Assembly (NCBI GenBank): GCA_045807745.1
Contig: JBJMGT010000027.1
Span: 29,122 to 93,121 of the forward strand
Direction of reading: 5' to 3'
DNA: 64,000 nt
DNA from: QHXQ01 sp045807745
GTDB lineage: Bacteria > Acidobacteriota > Blastocatellia > Pyrinomonadales > Pyrinomonadaceae
The number at the start of each line of letters is the position of its first letter. The stretch's first letter is position 1. Made by a program: the position numbers and the translations under genes. Below are positions 8,619 through 17,485 of this stretch, in pieces. Under the pieces are notes generated by a model that saw only the letters and a program-made list of their open reading frames with translations, was not told where the DNA came from and did no database searches.

Positions 8619-10688
8619 ATGGCTTTCCTGCTGGCGCTCGTCGCCGTCGCGAGCGGCGCGCTGCTGACGTACCTGTATGACGAAGACGCACCGCTGCATG
8701 CGCGGCTGGGCGCGGGCGCGTGTGTGGGCTTCGCGGGGCTAGGTCTCGTCGGTTTCATTATCGCGTCGTTCATCGGCTTGACGCCGACGAGCCTTGCGCT
8801 CTCGGCGCTCATCGTGGCGCTGCCGCTCACGTTGTTGGCAGGGCGCGCGTGGCGCGAGCGCGTGCTCTTCGACATACGCAAGGGCGGGCGTGTGTTGGCG
8901 CGCGCCGAGCGGCGGACGATGTGGCCGCTAGCGCTCTTTCTTGTGACGAGCGTCGTGTTCTGGTTCGTGTTCGACCGCGCGTTCTTTGCACAGCAGGGCG
9001 CGTTGCTGACGGGCGTGGAGAACAATCTCGGCGATCTGCCGTTTCATCTAGCCATCATTGAGGGCTTTGTGCGCGGCGCGAACTTCCCGCCGCAGCATCC
9101 GGAGTTCGCCGGCGCGCGGCTCACTTATCCGTTTATCGTGGACTTCGTCGCGGCCATGTTCGTGCGCGGCGGCGCGGCGCTCACGGGCGCGCTCTTCTGG
9201 GAAAATCTCACGTTGGCGCTGGCGCTCACGGGGCTGCTCTATCGCTTCGCGTTGAAGTTGACGCGCGTGCGTGCGGCGGCCGTGCTCTCTGTGGCGCTGA
9301 CGTTGCTGAGCGGCGGCTTGGGCTGGTGGGTCTTCGTGCGCGAGTGGCTCGACGGGCGTTTATTCTTCGACCTCCTCGCGCATCTGCCGCACAAGTACAC
9401 GATCACTTACGATAACGTCTATCGCTGGGGCAACGCCGTCACCACACTGCTCGTGCCGCAACGTGCGCTGCTGCTGGGCTTGCCGCTCGCGCTCATCATC
9501 ATCACTGCTTGGTGGCAGACGATTAATCAAGACGAAGCGCGCGCGCCAGCGGTCGAGCCGGGCGGGGCAGAGCGCAGAGGGAAGAAAGCTAAGAAACGCA
9601 AGGGCGACAAAGTTGATGGGGCGTTGACTGCGCCATCGCTCCTGTCGGCTTTTCCTTTTTCACTCTGGCCCGATGCGGCCCGTGATGTAGTGTTGCGGCG
9701 GATGATCGGGGCGGGCGTCATCGCGGGGCTGTTGCCGCTCGTCCACGCGCACACGTTCGTCGTGTTGATGGTGACGGGCGCGTGTCTCGCGCTCCTGTTT
9801 CCACGCTGGCGGCTGTGGTTCGCGTTCTTCCTGACCGCGTCGGTGCTGGCGCTGCCGCAGATGTGGTGGGCGACGCGCGCGAGCGCCGTCAAGGCGGGCA
9901 GCTTCTTCGAGTTGACCTACGGTTGGGATCACGGGCAGCAGGGCATCGTCTGGTTCTGGTTTAAGAACACGGGGCTGTTCATCCCCGCGCTCGTCGCGGC
10001 GCTTGCATGGCGCGGGCGCGTGTTGTCAAACCGGTTGCTGTTTTTTTATCTACCGTTCACGCTCTGCTTTATCAGCGCGAATGTAACGAAGCTGTCGCCC
10101 TATCTGTGGGACAACATCAAAGTCCTGTTCTGCTGGTACGTGGTCTCTGTGCCGCTCGTCGCGTTGCTAATCGTGCGCCTGTGGCGCGCAGGCAAGGAGC
10201 AAGGCTGGCCCTTGTTCGCCACAATGTTGACGCGTGTGGCCACGGTCGCGTTGTTCGTCTCGCTGACACTCGCGGGCGCGCTCGACGTGTGGCGCGTTGC
10301 GTCGGGCGCGGAGGAGCAACGCGAGTTTGATGGCGATGGCATCGCCTTTGCCGAGTTGATCGATGAACAGACGCCGCCGCGCTCACTGATTCTGATTGCG
10401 CCGACTTATAATCACCCCGTTTTTCTCGCTGGCCGGCGCGCACTGCTCGGCTATGGTGGCCATCTCTGGTCGCAAGGTATCAAGTACGACGACCGCGAGG
10501 CGGAAGTGAAAACGATCTATGCGGGCGGCAGCGGAGCGGACGTGCTGCTCGCTAAGTATGGCGTCGATTACATCGTGGTCGGGCCGCTGGAGCGCGCCGC
10601 CGTGCCCGTTAACGACGCATATTTCACACGGTTCACAAGGGTGGGAGAGACAGGTGAGTACCAGCTCTACAAAGTCACGCGACCGTAA
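8619..10688 (+). CDS. Large multi-pass membrane protein, DUF2298/TIGR03662-like
   Basis: 689 aa with more than ten hydrophobic segments and a soluble C-terminal end. The last 110 residues contain RRALLGYGGHLWSQGIKYDD, then YAGGSGADVLLAKYGVDYIV and VGPLERA. This matches the C-terminal wording I know from the DUF2298/TIGR03662 (Chlor_Arch_YYY) membrane proteins. The next gene overlaps its end by 35 bp and matches TIGR03663, the family reported to accompany TIGR03662, which strengthens the call. These are GT-C-like proteins thought to act on lipid-linked sugars at the membrane; the substrate is unknown. The N-terminal half is diverged and I could not place family motifs there. Confidence 0.7.
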   Translation: MAFLLALVAVASGALLTYLYDEDAPLHARLGAGACVGFAGLGLVGFIIASFIGLTPTSLALSALIVALPLTLLAGRAWRERVLFDIRKGGRVLARAERRTMWPLALFLVTSVVFWFVFDRAFFAQQGALLTGVENNLGDLPFHLAIIEGFVRGANFPPQHPEFAGARLTYPFIVDFVAAMFVRGGAALTGALFWENLTLALALTGLLYRFALKLTRVRAAAVLSVALTLLSGGLGWWVFVREWLDGRLFFDLLAHLPHKYTITYDNVYRWGNAVTTLLVPQRALLLGLPLALIIITAWWQTINQDEARAPAVEPGGAERRGKKAKKRKGDKVDGALTAPSLLSAFPFSLWPDAARDVVLRRMIGAGVIAGLLPLVHAHTFVVLMVTGACLALLFPRWRLWFAFFLTASVLALPQMWWATRASAVKAGSFFELTYGWDHGQQGIVWFWFKNTGLFIPALVAALAWRGRVLSNRLLFFYLPFTLCFISANVTKLSPYLWDNIKVLFCWYVVSVPLVALLIVRLWRAGKEQGWPLFATMLTRVATVALFVSLTLAGALDVWRVASGAEEQREFDGDGIAFAELIDEQTPPRSLILIAPTYNHPVFLAGRRALLGYGGHLWSQGIKYDDREAEVKTIYAGGSGADVLLAKYGVDYIVVGPLERAAVPVNDAYFTRFTRVGETGEYQLYKVTRP

Positions 10689-12519
10689 GGCGCAAGGCCC
10701 AAAAGCGCGCAGCACGACCACGCTCGCGCCCGCGAACGTTGAACCCGCGCACACCGCAGGCCAACTGTCGCCGCGCACGTGGCAGCTTGCGAGCTTTGCG
10801 ATCATCGTTAGCGCGACGCTCTTGCGCATCTATCATCTGGAGTTGAATCCGTTCCATCATGACGAAGGCGTCAACGGCTTCTTCCTATTGAACCTGATGC
10901 GCAGCGGCGTCTATCACTACGACCCCGCAAACTATCACGGCCCGACGCTCTACTATTTCGCGCTGCCGCTCGCCTATCCACTCGATCACTTTCACCTCTT
11001 AAGCACGTGGTCTCTGCGCGCGGTGACGGCCGCGTTCGGCGTCGGGTTGGTCTGGCTGACCCTTGCGCTCAGGCGTTATATCGGCGCGGTCGGCGCACTC
11101 GCGGCGGCCGCGCTCCTCGCCGTCTCGCCCGGCATGGTCTACAACTCGCGCTACTTCATACACGAGTTGCTCTTCGTCTTATTCACGCTCGGCATCGTCG
11201 TCGCGGCGCTCCGCTTCTACGAAGGCGCGGCACAACCGCAGACGCCCGCGCGGCCTTACCTCAACGAACACGCGGCCGGCATCATCGCCGCGAGCGCCGG
11301 CATCGCGCTCGTCGTGGTCACATACATGATGGCGCACGCGGCCACGACGCCGCTCTTTTCGTGGCCGCTGCTGACGTTGATGTTATTCTCGCTCGCCGTC
11401 ACCATCTGGACGCTCTGGGCTTACGACGGCCCGCGCGCGACCTATCTGCTGCTCGCGGCCGTGTCGGCCGGCTTACTATTCGCGACCAAAGAGACGGCGT
11501 TTATCTCGGCGGGGACGCTGGTGCTGGCGGCACTGTCGGCGTGGTTCTATGTGTGGTTGGGTAAACAGGTTCGGCGCTCGGCCGCACCGGCGCGCAAGCA
11601 AGCGCAGCGCGGGCGCGGGAAGGCGGGACAGACGACGCACATCTCCGCTTGGCAGGCGTTCATCGCGCGCTCCGGTGGCTGGCCACATCTCGTGCCGCTC
11701 GTCGTCGTGGCGCTCTGCATCTTTCTCTTTGTGAATCTCGTCTATTACTCGTCGTTCTTCACCAACCCACATGGCGTCTACGACGGCTTCTACGTGACCT
11801 TCCAGAAATGGACTGAGACTGGCAAGAGCGGTTTCCACCAGCACTCGCGCATCACCTATCTCGACTGGCTCTGGCAAGAAGAAGCGCCGTTAATGTTGCT
11901 GGGGGCCTGCGGCACGCTCGTCGCCGTCGTGCGCGCGCGCAGTCGCTTCGCCGTGTTTGCCGGCGCGTGGGCCTGCGGCATACTGCTCGCCTACTCGCTC
12001 GTCCCTTACAAGACGCCCTGGCTGCAATTGAATTTCGTCCTGCCGTTCGCCATCATCGGTGGTTACGCCATCGCGTGGGCTTACAATCGCACGCGCCCGC
12101 TCGCGTTAGTCGCGCTTGCCATCGCGCTCGCCGTCGGTCTCTATCAAACTTATCAACTCAACTTCGTCCACTACGACGACGACAGCTATCCATACGTCTA
12201 CGCGCACACGACGCGCGGCTACCTCGAACTGCTCGCCAAGATCGACCAGCTTGCACAAAACGCAGGCACGGGGCACGACACAAACATCAATATCGCCTCG
12301 CCCGATTATTGGCCGATGCCCTGGTACTTGCGCGACTATAAGAACGTCGGCTATCTCGGCCATCTCGGCCCGACGGGTGATGCGCTCGTCATCGTTAACG
12401 TCAATCAGCAGACCGAGGCCAACGCCCTGCTCGGCGAGAACTACAGGCCCGTCGGCTCATACCCTCTGCGCCCCGGCGTGACCCTGGTGCTTTATGCCCG
12501 GCGCGATATTGCCAACTGA
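10654..12519 (+). CDS. TIGR03663/Agl23-like membrane protein (GT-C fold)
   Basis: 621 aa from a GTG at 10654 with GGGAGAGA upstream. The open frame runs 45 codons further back, but that part overlaps the preceding gene and reads as noise. The family invariants are visible near the N-terminus: the DE dipeptide in FHHDEGVNGFF and the HGP tripeptide in NYHGPTLYY. About ten to twelve membrane helices follow, as in dolichyl-phosphate mannosyltransferase relatives (PMT_2). The family is called flippase-activity-associated Agl23 in archaea. Translational coupling with the upstream TIGR03662-like gene (35-bp overlap) suggests one complex or pathway for surface glycans. Confidence 0.85.
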   Translation: MSTSSTKSRDRKAQGPKARSTTTLAPANVEPAHTAGQLSPRTWQLASFAIIVSATLLRIYHLELNPFHHDEGVNGFFLLNLMRSGVYHYDPANYHGPTLYYFALPLAYPLDHFHLLSTWSLRAVTAAFGVGLVWLTLALRRYIGAVGALAAAALLAVSPGMVYNSRYFIHELLFVLFTLGIVVAALRFYEGAAQPQTPARPYLNEHAAGIIAASAGIALVVVTYMMAHAATTPLFSWPLLTLMLFSLAVTIWTLWAYDGPRATYLLLAAVSAGLLFATKETAFISAGTLVLAALSAWFYVWLGKQVRRSAAPARKQAQRGRGKAGQTTHISAWQAFIARSGGWPHLVPLVVVALCIFLFVNLVYYSSFFTNPHGVYDGFYVTFQKWTETGKSGFHQHSRITYLDWLWQEEAPLMLLGACGTLVAVVRARSRFAVFAGAWACGILLAYSLVPYKTPWLQLNFVLPFAIIGGYAIAWAYNRTRPLALVALAIALAVGLYQTYQLNFVHYDDDSYPYVYAHTTRGYLELLAKIDQLAQNAGTGHDTNINIASPDYWPMPWYLRDYKNVGYLGHLGPTGDALVIVNVNQQTEANALLGENYRPVGSYPLRPGVTLVLYARRDIAN

Positions 12520-12762
12520 AGAGGTCTGCGCCGGCGTAAAGTCGTTGACAGCGACCGGAGCGTGATGTTAAGTTCCGCCTCAGTTTTCCCCTACAAATCG
12601 TTCGCGAAACCCCAGAGGTAGATAAAAAACCCCTGCCGCCCCCGGCCTGCCTCGCCGCGAACAGTGCTTCTTCAATCGTCCGTTTGGCCGTTGCCGAATA
12701 GCTAGCGCCAACCTGTGTTCGTGCCGTCCCCTGCACGCATGCTTACGCGCCTTTGCGGGTCG
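12520..12762. other. Intergenic, no gene seen
   Basis: First part of a 476-bp gap between the TIGR03663-like gene and the first giant secreted protein. No frame with coding character or RBS was found on either strand; the regulatory part starts at about 12763. Confidence 0.5.
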
Positions 12763-12858
12763 CAATCAATCCGCAATGAAACCGTAAGCGGAAGATCGTT
12801 TGACACGCGCGGTTTTGCTGTCGCGCTCAAGTATTCCTCAACCGATGTGCACTAGATT
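12763..12858 (+). promoter_or_regulatory. Shared promoter architecture, copy 1
   Basis: CAATCAA near 12763 is followed by CTCAA at 12826-12830 and 12837-12841, an 11-bp direct repeat (CTCAAGTATTCCTCAA). The -10-like TAGATT at 12853-12858 starts 12 bp after the end of the second repeat. The same layout precedes the genes at 17486 and 22024. An 11-bp tandem repeat just upstream of a -10, with no good -35, is the typical layout of OmpR/PhoB-family activator sites. Confidence 0.6.
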
Positions 12859-12886
12859 GTCCACATACGTTAAGGCGAAATTAGCT

Positions 12887-12907
12887 CCCCGACACCCGAC
12901 ATCGGGG
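12887..12907 (+). promoter_or_regulatory. 5' leader hairpin, copy 1
   Basis: CCCCGA (12887-12892) pairs with TCGGGG (12902-12907) around the loop CACCCGACA. It lies between the predicted transcription start and the ATG at 12996. Equivalent hairpins precede the other two paralogues; the leader after it is similar in copies 1 and 2. Confidence 0.45.
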
Positions 12908-12995
12908 CAGACGCTCGGAAAGATTGCAGGCGGCGCGCCGGAATTCCTCCCGGCTCCTCGCATTTCAAGTCTTATGAAGTGAAAAGGAGACCAAC

Positions 12996-15900
12996 ATGCT
13001 GCTGCACACACGCGGTCAAGCGCGCTCCGGCCTGCGCTGGCTTTTATTCGCATTCTCTATTTCAGTCGTCGCGCTCTATGGCGCATGGCTGCTCGCTGCG
13101 GCTCATGCGTCCAATCCTTCGTCCGGCACGATCCACCCGAACGACACGATGGTCTCTTGGGACGGCACAGCGGCGGGCGGCGCGGCCACCGGCGAGAGCG
13201 ACTGCGTCGAGGGCGTCAACTGCGACAGCTACACGCTGACCATTTCGGGGCAGCCGGCGGATTGGACGGGCAAGAAAGTCCGCATCCAGATCACTTGGCT
13301 CATCCCGGCCACCGACTATGATCTCTACGTCCACAAGGACACCATTGACGGCCCGATTATCAAGTCGTCCACCAACGGCGCGCCGGGCACGTCCGAGCAG
13401 GTGGAACTCGATCCGACGGGGCCGAACGGCACGGGCGTCTATGTCGTGCATGTGGTTGATTTCTCGGTGCCGCCGGGCGATCAGTATCACGGCACGGCTT
13501 CAGTCGTGAATCCGCCGCCGCCGCCACCGCCGCCCACGCCGGCCACGGGCATCGCGCCGCGCTATCACACCTTCCCCGCGCCCAACGGTCTTGGCGGCAG
13601 CGCGGGCGAACCCAGCATCGGCGTGAACTGGCAGACGGGCAAGGTCTTCTTGCTCGCCGGTCTCCAAGTCCTGCGCGTTACTTTCGACGACTGCCCCTCC
13701 CCGGCCGCGGCCGTGTGGGAAGATAAAAGTCCGCAGACCACCACTAGTCTCGACCCGATCCTATTCACCGATCACACGCGCGCTCAGGGCGACACCACGC
13801 CGAACCGCACCTTCGATTCGCAGTTGACCGGGCAGGACAGCCACACGCAATTCACGGACACGGACGGCGACTCGTGGCTGCCGAGTCAGGGCGGCGGCAT
13901 CCCGTCCGGCGTTGACCACCAGACCACCGGCGCAGGGCCGTACAATCCAAACTCAACGCCCGCCCCCCCGCCGCACCCGCTCTATCCGAACGCCGTCTAT
14001 TACTGCTCGCAAGAGTCGGTCACAGCCTTCTGTGCCCGCAGCGACGACGGCGGCGCGACCTTCGGCCCCGGCGTGCCGATCTACACGACCGAGTGTGGCG
14101 GCATCCATGGGCACGTCAAGGTCGCGCCCAACGGCACGGTCTATGTCCCGAACCGCGATTGCGGCGGGCTGGCGGGCGTGGCGCGCTCGACCGATAATGG
14201 CGTGAGTTGGTCGGTCAAGACCATACCGACCAGCAGCACGACCGGCTTCCTCGTCGATCCTTCCATCGGCATCGGCACGAACGATATCGGTAAGCCGAAC
14301 GGGCAGACGGTCAGCACGATCTATCTCGGCTACCAAGCCGAAGACGGGCACGCGCACATCGCCGCCTCGCACGACGAGGGCGATACGTGGGTGAACGATC
14401 AGGACGTAGGCGCGCTCGCGCCCATGCCATTACAGAACTCGACCTTCCCTGAAGTCGTGGCCGGCGACGACAACCGCGTCGCCTATGCCTTCCTCGGCAC
14501 GCCCGTCGCGGGCAACTACACCGACTTCGATAACTATCCAGTGGATGCGCCGTGGCATCTCTACGTCGCCACGAGCTTTGATGGCGGCGTGTCGTATCAC
14601 CTGGTGGACGCGACGCCGAACGATCCCGTGCAGCGCGGCTCGATCTGTAACCTAGGCACGATTCCGTGCAGTCACACCCCGGACGACCGCAACCTGCTCG
14701 ACTTCATGGACGAGACTATCGACGCGCAGGGGCGCGTGCTCGTCGGCTACCCGGACGGTTGTATCTCGCCGGCCTGTATCAACAACATAACAGCACCGGG
14801 CGCGCATGGCCCGAACGACTACACCGCCCTCGGTAGCATCGCGCGGCAGGCGGGCGGACGGCGGATGTTCGCGGCTTTCGATCCCGTGCCGGAGCCGTCC
14901 GTGCCCGCCGCGCCGTCGGTGATGGCGGTGCGTAACGGCAGCGTGATCCACGTGACGTGGTCAACGCCCGACAACGGCGGCTCGCCCATCACCATGTACA
15001 AAATCTATCGCGGCACGCCGACGGGCGACGAGATACTGCTCGCCACCGTGCCGGGCAACGTGAACAGTTATGATGATCCGACGGCCAGTCCGGACATCAC
15101 CTACTACTACCGCGTGACGGCCGTCAACCTCGTCGGCGAAGGCGCTTCGTGCGGACTTGCATTCGTGATCGTGCCGGAAAGCCCATGCCGTCTGCCCGGT
15201 CGCACCGTGGTGGTGGATCAGTCCGACAGCGGGCAGAACACGCCGCCCGATCCGCGCGTTGACATGCAGTCGATCTCCATCGCCGAACCCTTCGCCGGTG
15301 CGGGCGTGAACGAGCTGGTGTTTACAATGAAACTGGCTCCGTCAACGATGAACATGGCCCCGCCGAACAGTCAGTGGTTCATCATCTGGAATCGCCTGAA
15401 CCCGGACGCGGACTTCGACCGCTACTACGTGGCCGGCCGGTCTGACGCGCTCGGCACGATGAGCTTCGAGTACGGCAAGTTCGGTGTGCCTTTGCCACTG
15501 GACGGCAGCCCGCCGAATCCGAACGCTAACACGCCCGTGAAGATCGGCGACGCCAATAGCGGCCTCTACGATCCGCTCCTCGGCGTGCTCAGGATCACGA
15601 TTACGAACGACAAGGCGGAGAACATTCAATCGGGTCAGTCGCTCGTTGATGTCAACGGGCGGACGTACCTGAACCGGCCCGATCCCGGTCAGCGGAGTCA
15701 GAACAACGCCAGCGACATCACGGGCAACGGCAGCTACACGCTCGCCGGCAACGCTGCCTGCACGCCATCGTCGGTCGCTGGCGGCGACGTGATCATCAGC
15801 GAGTTCCGCTTCCGCGGCCCGACGCCGACCATTCCACTTAGCGACGGCGCGACAGACGAGTTCATCGAACTCTACAACACGACGAGCAACAACATCCTCA

Positions 15901-17117
15901 TCGGCGGCAACGGTGGCGGCTGGGCGCTCGTCGCAGGCATCGGCGGCACGCCGACCATCATCGCGACCCTGCCCGATGGCACGGGCATCCCAGCGCACGG
16001 CCACTACTTGCTCGCCAACAGCAACGGCTACAGTCTGGGCGGCTACGCGCAGCCGGATCAGACCTACACAACCGACATCCCGGACAACGCAGGGATCGCG
16101 CTCTTCGCGACGGCCGCGGCCGGCGATCTGCCAACCGCTAGCCCGCTCGACGCCGTCGGTGTTGGCAACTCGCCGCTCTACGGCGAAGGCACGCCGCTAC
16201 AGTCGCCGGGCGCGAACGACGGCGAGTACAGCTTCGTTCGTAAGATGGCCGGCACGGGGCTGCCGAAAGACACGGGCGATAGCTCCGGCGACTTTGTCTT
16301 CGTCTCGACGAACGCGGGCAGTTATGGCGGCGTACAGTCCATCCTCGGCGCGCCGGGGCCCGAAAACTCACAGAGTCCGATCCAGCGCAACGCGCAAATC
16401 AAGGCCAGCTTGCCCGATCCGCAGTGCGCCGCGTCGAGCAATCCGGCGAGCGCGTGCGGGCGCGTGCGCGACAGTAGTGATACGGGCACGAACAAGTCGC
16501 ATGGCACGCTCTCGTTCCGCCGCCGGTTTACCAACCGGACGGGCTTCTCCGTCACGAAATTGCGCATACGCATCGTGGACGTAACCACGGCAGGCGGGCG
16601 CACGCCGAGCCAAGCCGATCTGCGCGCGCTCGATTCGAGCGACATTGTGGTCACGCGCACGGACGGCACGCCCGTAACGCTCCGGGGCACGACCGTCGAG
16701 ACGCCGCCGGCACAACCGATGGGCGGCGGTCTAAACACGAGCATGGTCGTCAACACGATCACGATGGCAACGCCGCTCGCGCCGAACGCACCCGTAGATG
16801 TGCAGATCGTCACCGGCGTCGAGGCCGCCGGCGCGTTCCGCTTCTTCGTCAACGTCGAAGCGCTGATCAACAACACGTCCAGCCCAGCCGGGCGCGCAAA
16901 CACGAAAGGGAGCGCGCCCATGCATAAAGAGTTGCCGTCCGCGCCCGCGCCAGCGCAGAGCAAGACGGAAGTTGCGCCTGCGCCGCCTGCGGCACAGTTG
17001 CGCGTGCCGTTTATCGTTGTGCCAGCGTCGCCAGCGACAACACCGACGCGGAGCGTGAAGCGCACGAAGCGCACGAAGCGCACGCGCGCGGCCGCGCGCT
17101 GGCCACAGATGCAATGA
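12996..17117 (+). CDS. Giant secreted protein: BNR/sialidase-like, FN3, lamin-tail and shared C-terminal domain
   Basis: 1373 aa; AAAAGGAGA precedes the ATG. The signal peptide/anchor lies at about residues 18-40, then a pre-peptidase C-terminal-like beta domain (about 70-165, wording TDYDLYVHKD). A polyproline linker (172-183) follows. A beta-propeller-like region (about 185-628) carries Asp-box-like motifs SDDGGATF, STDNGVSW, SHDEGDTW and SFDGGVSY, as in sialidase/BNR proteins. Next are FN3 (about 631-728), a domain with DPRVDMQSISIAEPF (about 748-925), and a lamin-tail domain (about 928-1060, VIISEFRFRG then DEFIELYNTTSNN). The C-terminal module has the signature GTLSFRRRFTNRTGF and ends near FRFFVNVEAL, with a basic, proline-rich tail. 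No sialidase catalytic set is evident, so binding may be more likely than hydrolysis. It is a tandem paralogue of the next gene. Confidence 0.85.
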   Translation: MLLHTRGQARSGLRWLLFAFSISVVALYGAWLLAAAHASNPSSGTIHPNDTMVSWDGTAAGGAATGESDCVEGVNCDSYTLTISGQPADWTGKKVRIQITWLIPATDYDLYVHKDTIDGPIIKSSTNGAPGTSEQVELDPTGPNGTGVYVVHVVDFSVPPGDQYHGTASVVNPPPPPPPPTPATGIAPRYHTFPAPNGLGGSAGEPSIGVNWQTGKVFLLAGLQVLRVTFDDCPSPAAAVWEDKSPQTTTSLDPILFTDHTRAQGDTTPNRTFDSQLTGQDSHTQFTDTDGDSWLPSQGGGIPSGVDHQTTGAGPYNPNSTPAPPPHPLYPNAVYYCSQESVTAFCARSDDGGATFGPGVPIYTTECGGIHGHVKVAPNGTVYVPNRDCGGLAGVARSTDNGVSWSVKTIPTSSTTGFLVDPSIGIGTNDIGKPNGQTVSTIYLGYQAEDGHAHIAASHDEGDTWVNDQDVGALAPMPLQNSTFPEVVAGDDNRVAYAFLGTPVAGNYTDFDNYPVDAPWHLYVATSFDGGVSYHLVDATPNDPVQRGSICNLGTIPCSHTPDDRNLLDFMDETIDAQGRVLVGYPDGCISPACINNITAPGAHGPNDYTALGSIARQAGGRRMFAAFDPVPEPSVPAAPSVMAVRNGSVIHVTWSTPDNGGSPITMYKIYRGTPTGDEILLATVPGNVNSYDDPTASPDITYYYRVTAVNLVGEGASCGLAFVIVPESPCRLPGRTVVVDQSDSGQNTPPDPRVDMQSISIAEPFAGAGVNELVFTMKLAPSTMNMAPPNSQWFIIWNRLNPDADFDRYYVAGRSDALGTMSFEYGKFGVPLPLDGSPPNPNANTPVKIGDANSGLYDPLLGVLRITITNDKAENIQSGQSLVDVNGRTYLNRPDPGQRSQNNASDITGNGSYTLAGNAACTPSSVAGGDVIISEFRFRGPTPTIPLSDGATDEFIELYNTTSNNILIGGNGGGWALVAGIGGTPTIIATLPDGTGIPAHGHYLLANSNGYSLGGYAQPDQTYTTDIPDNAGIALFATAAAGDLPTASPLDAVGVGNSPLYGEGTPLQSPGANDGEYSFVRKMAGTGLPKDTGDSSGDFVFVSTNAGSYGGVQSILGAPGPENSQSPIQRNAQIKASLPDPQCAASSNPASACGRVRDSSDTGTNKSHGTLSFRRRFTNRTGFSVTKLRIRIVDVTTAGGRTPSQADLRALDSSDIVVTRTDGTPVTLRGTTVETPPAQPMGGGLNTSMVVNTITMATPLAPNAPVDVQIVTGVEAAGAFRFFVNVEALINNTSSPAGRANTKGSAPMHKELPSAPAPAQSKTEVAPAPPAAQLRVPFIVVPASPATTPTRSVKRTKRTKRTRAAARWPQMQ

Positions 17118-17127
17118 GGATGACCGA

Positions 17128-17161
17128 GGGGGCAGACCCTTTCGTGTAAGGGTCGGCCCCC
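17128..17161 (+). terminator. Hairpin after first giant gene
   Basis: GGGGGC (17128-17133) and GACCCTT (17135-17141) pair with AAGGGTC (17148-17154) and GCCCCC (17156-17161), with one A/G mismatch and a 6-nt loop. It lies 11 bp after the stop. No U-tract follows. Confidence 0.55.
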
Positions 17162-17276
17162 GCGCCGCCGTCGCTTTGCCGGGCGGGGCAGAACTTCTAG
17201 CAGTCTCTTTAGACGACACCTTATGCAGCGCGTGTATTGAAGCACGGGCCGCGCAGATGTGTCTGACATAGAAACG

Positions 17277-17361
17277 CAATCAAATGATCACGGAATAAGC
17301 GATTGACAGCGGGTCTTGAGCCGCCGTGCTCAAGTATTTCTCAACCGGCGCGCATTAATCT
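17277..17361 (+). promoter_or_regulatory. Shared promoter architecture, copy 2
   Basis: CAATCAA near 17277, CTCAA at 17329-17333 and 17340-17344 (CTCAAGTATTTCTCAA, 11-bp period), then TAATCT at 17356-17361, again starting exactly 12 bp after the end of the second repeat. A CTTGAG at 17315-17320 forms an inverted pair with the first CTCAAG and may add a further half-site. Confidence 0.6.
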
Positions 17362-17390
17362 GTGCGGCATACGATTGAAACAAAGTCGAT

Positions 17391-17411
17391 CTCCGATGCC
17401 CGACATCGGGG
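17391..17411 (+). promoter_or_regulatory. 5' leader hairpin, copy 2
   Basis: CTCCGATG (17391-17398) pairs with CATCGGGG (17404-17411), one wobble, around loop CCCGA. It is in the leader of the gene starting at 17486. The downstream leader resembles that of copy 1 (GCGCCGG and TCCTCGC words in the same order), showing that the upstream regions were duplicated along with the genes. Confidence 0.5.
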
Positions 17412-17485
17412 CGGGCGCTGAGGAGAGTTTGAAGCGTCGCGCCGGGTTGCTCCGGTTCCTCGCCCTACAAATGGGGGACATACAA

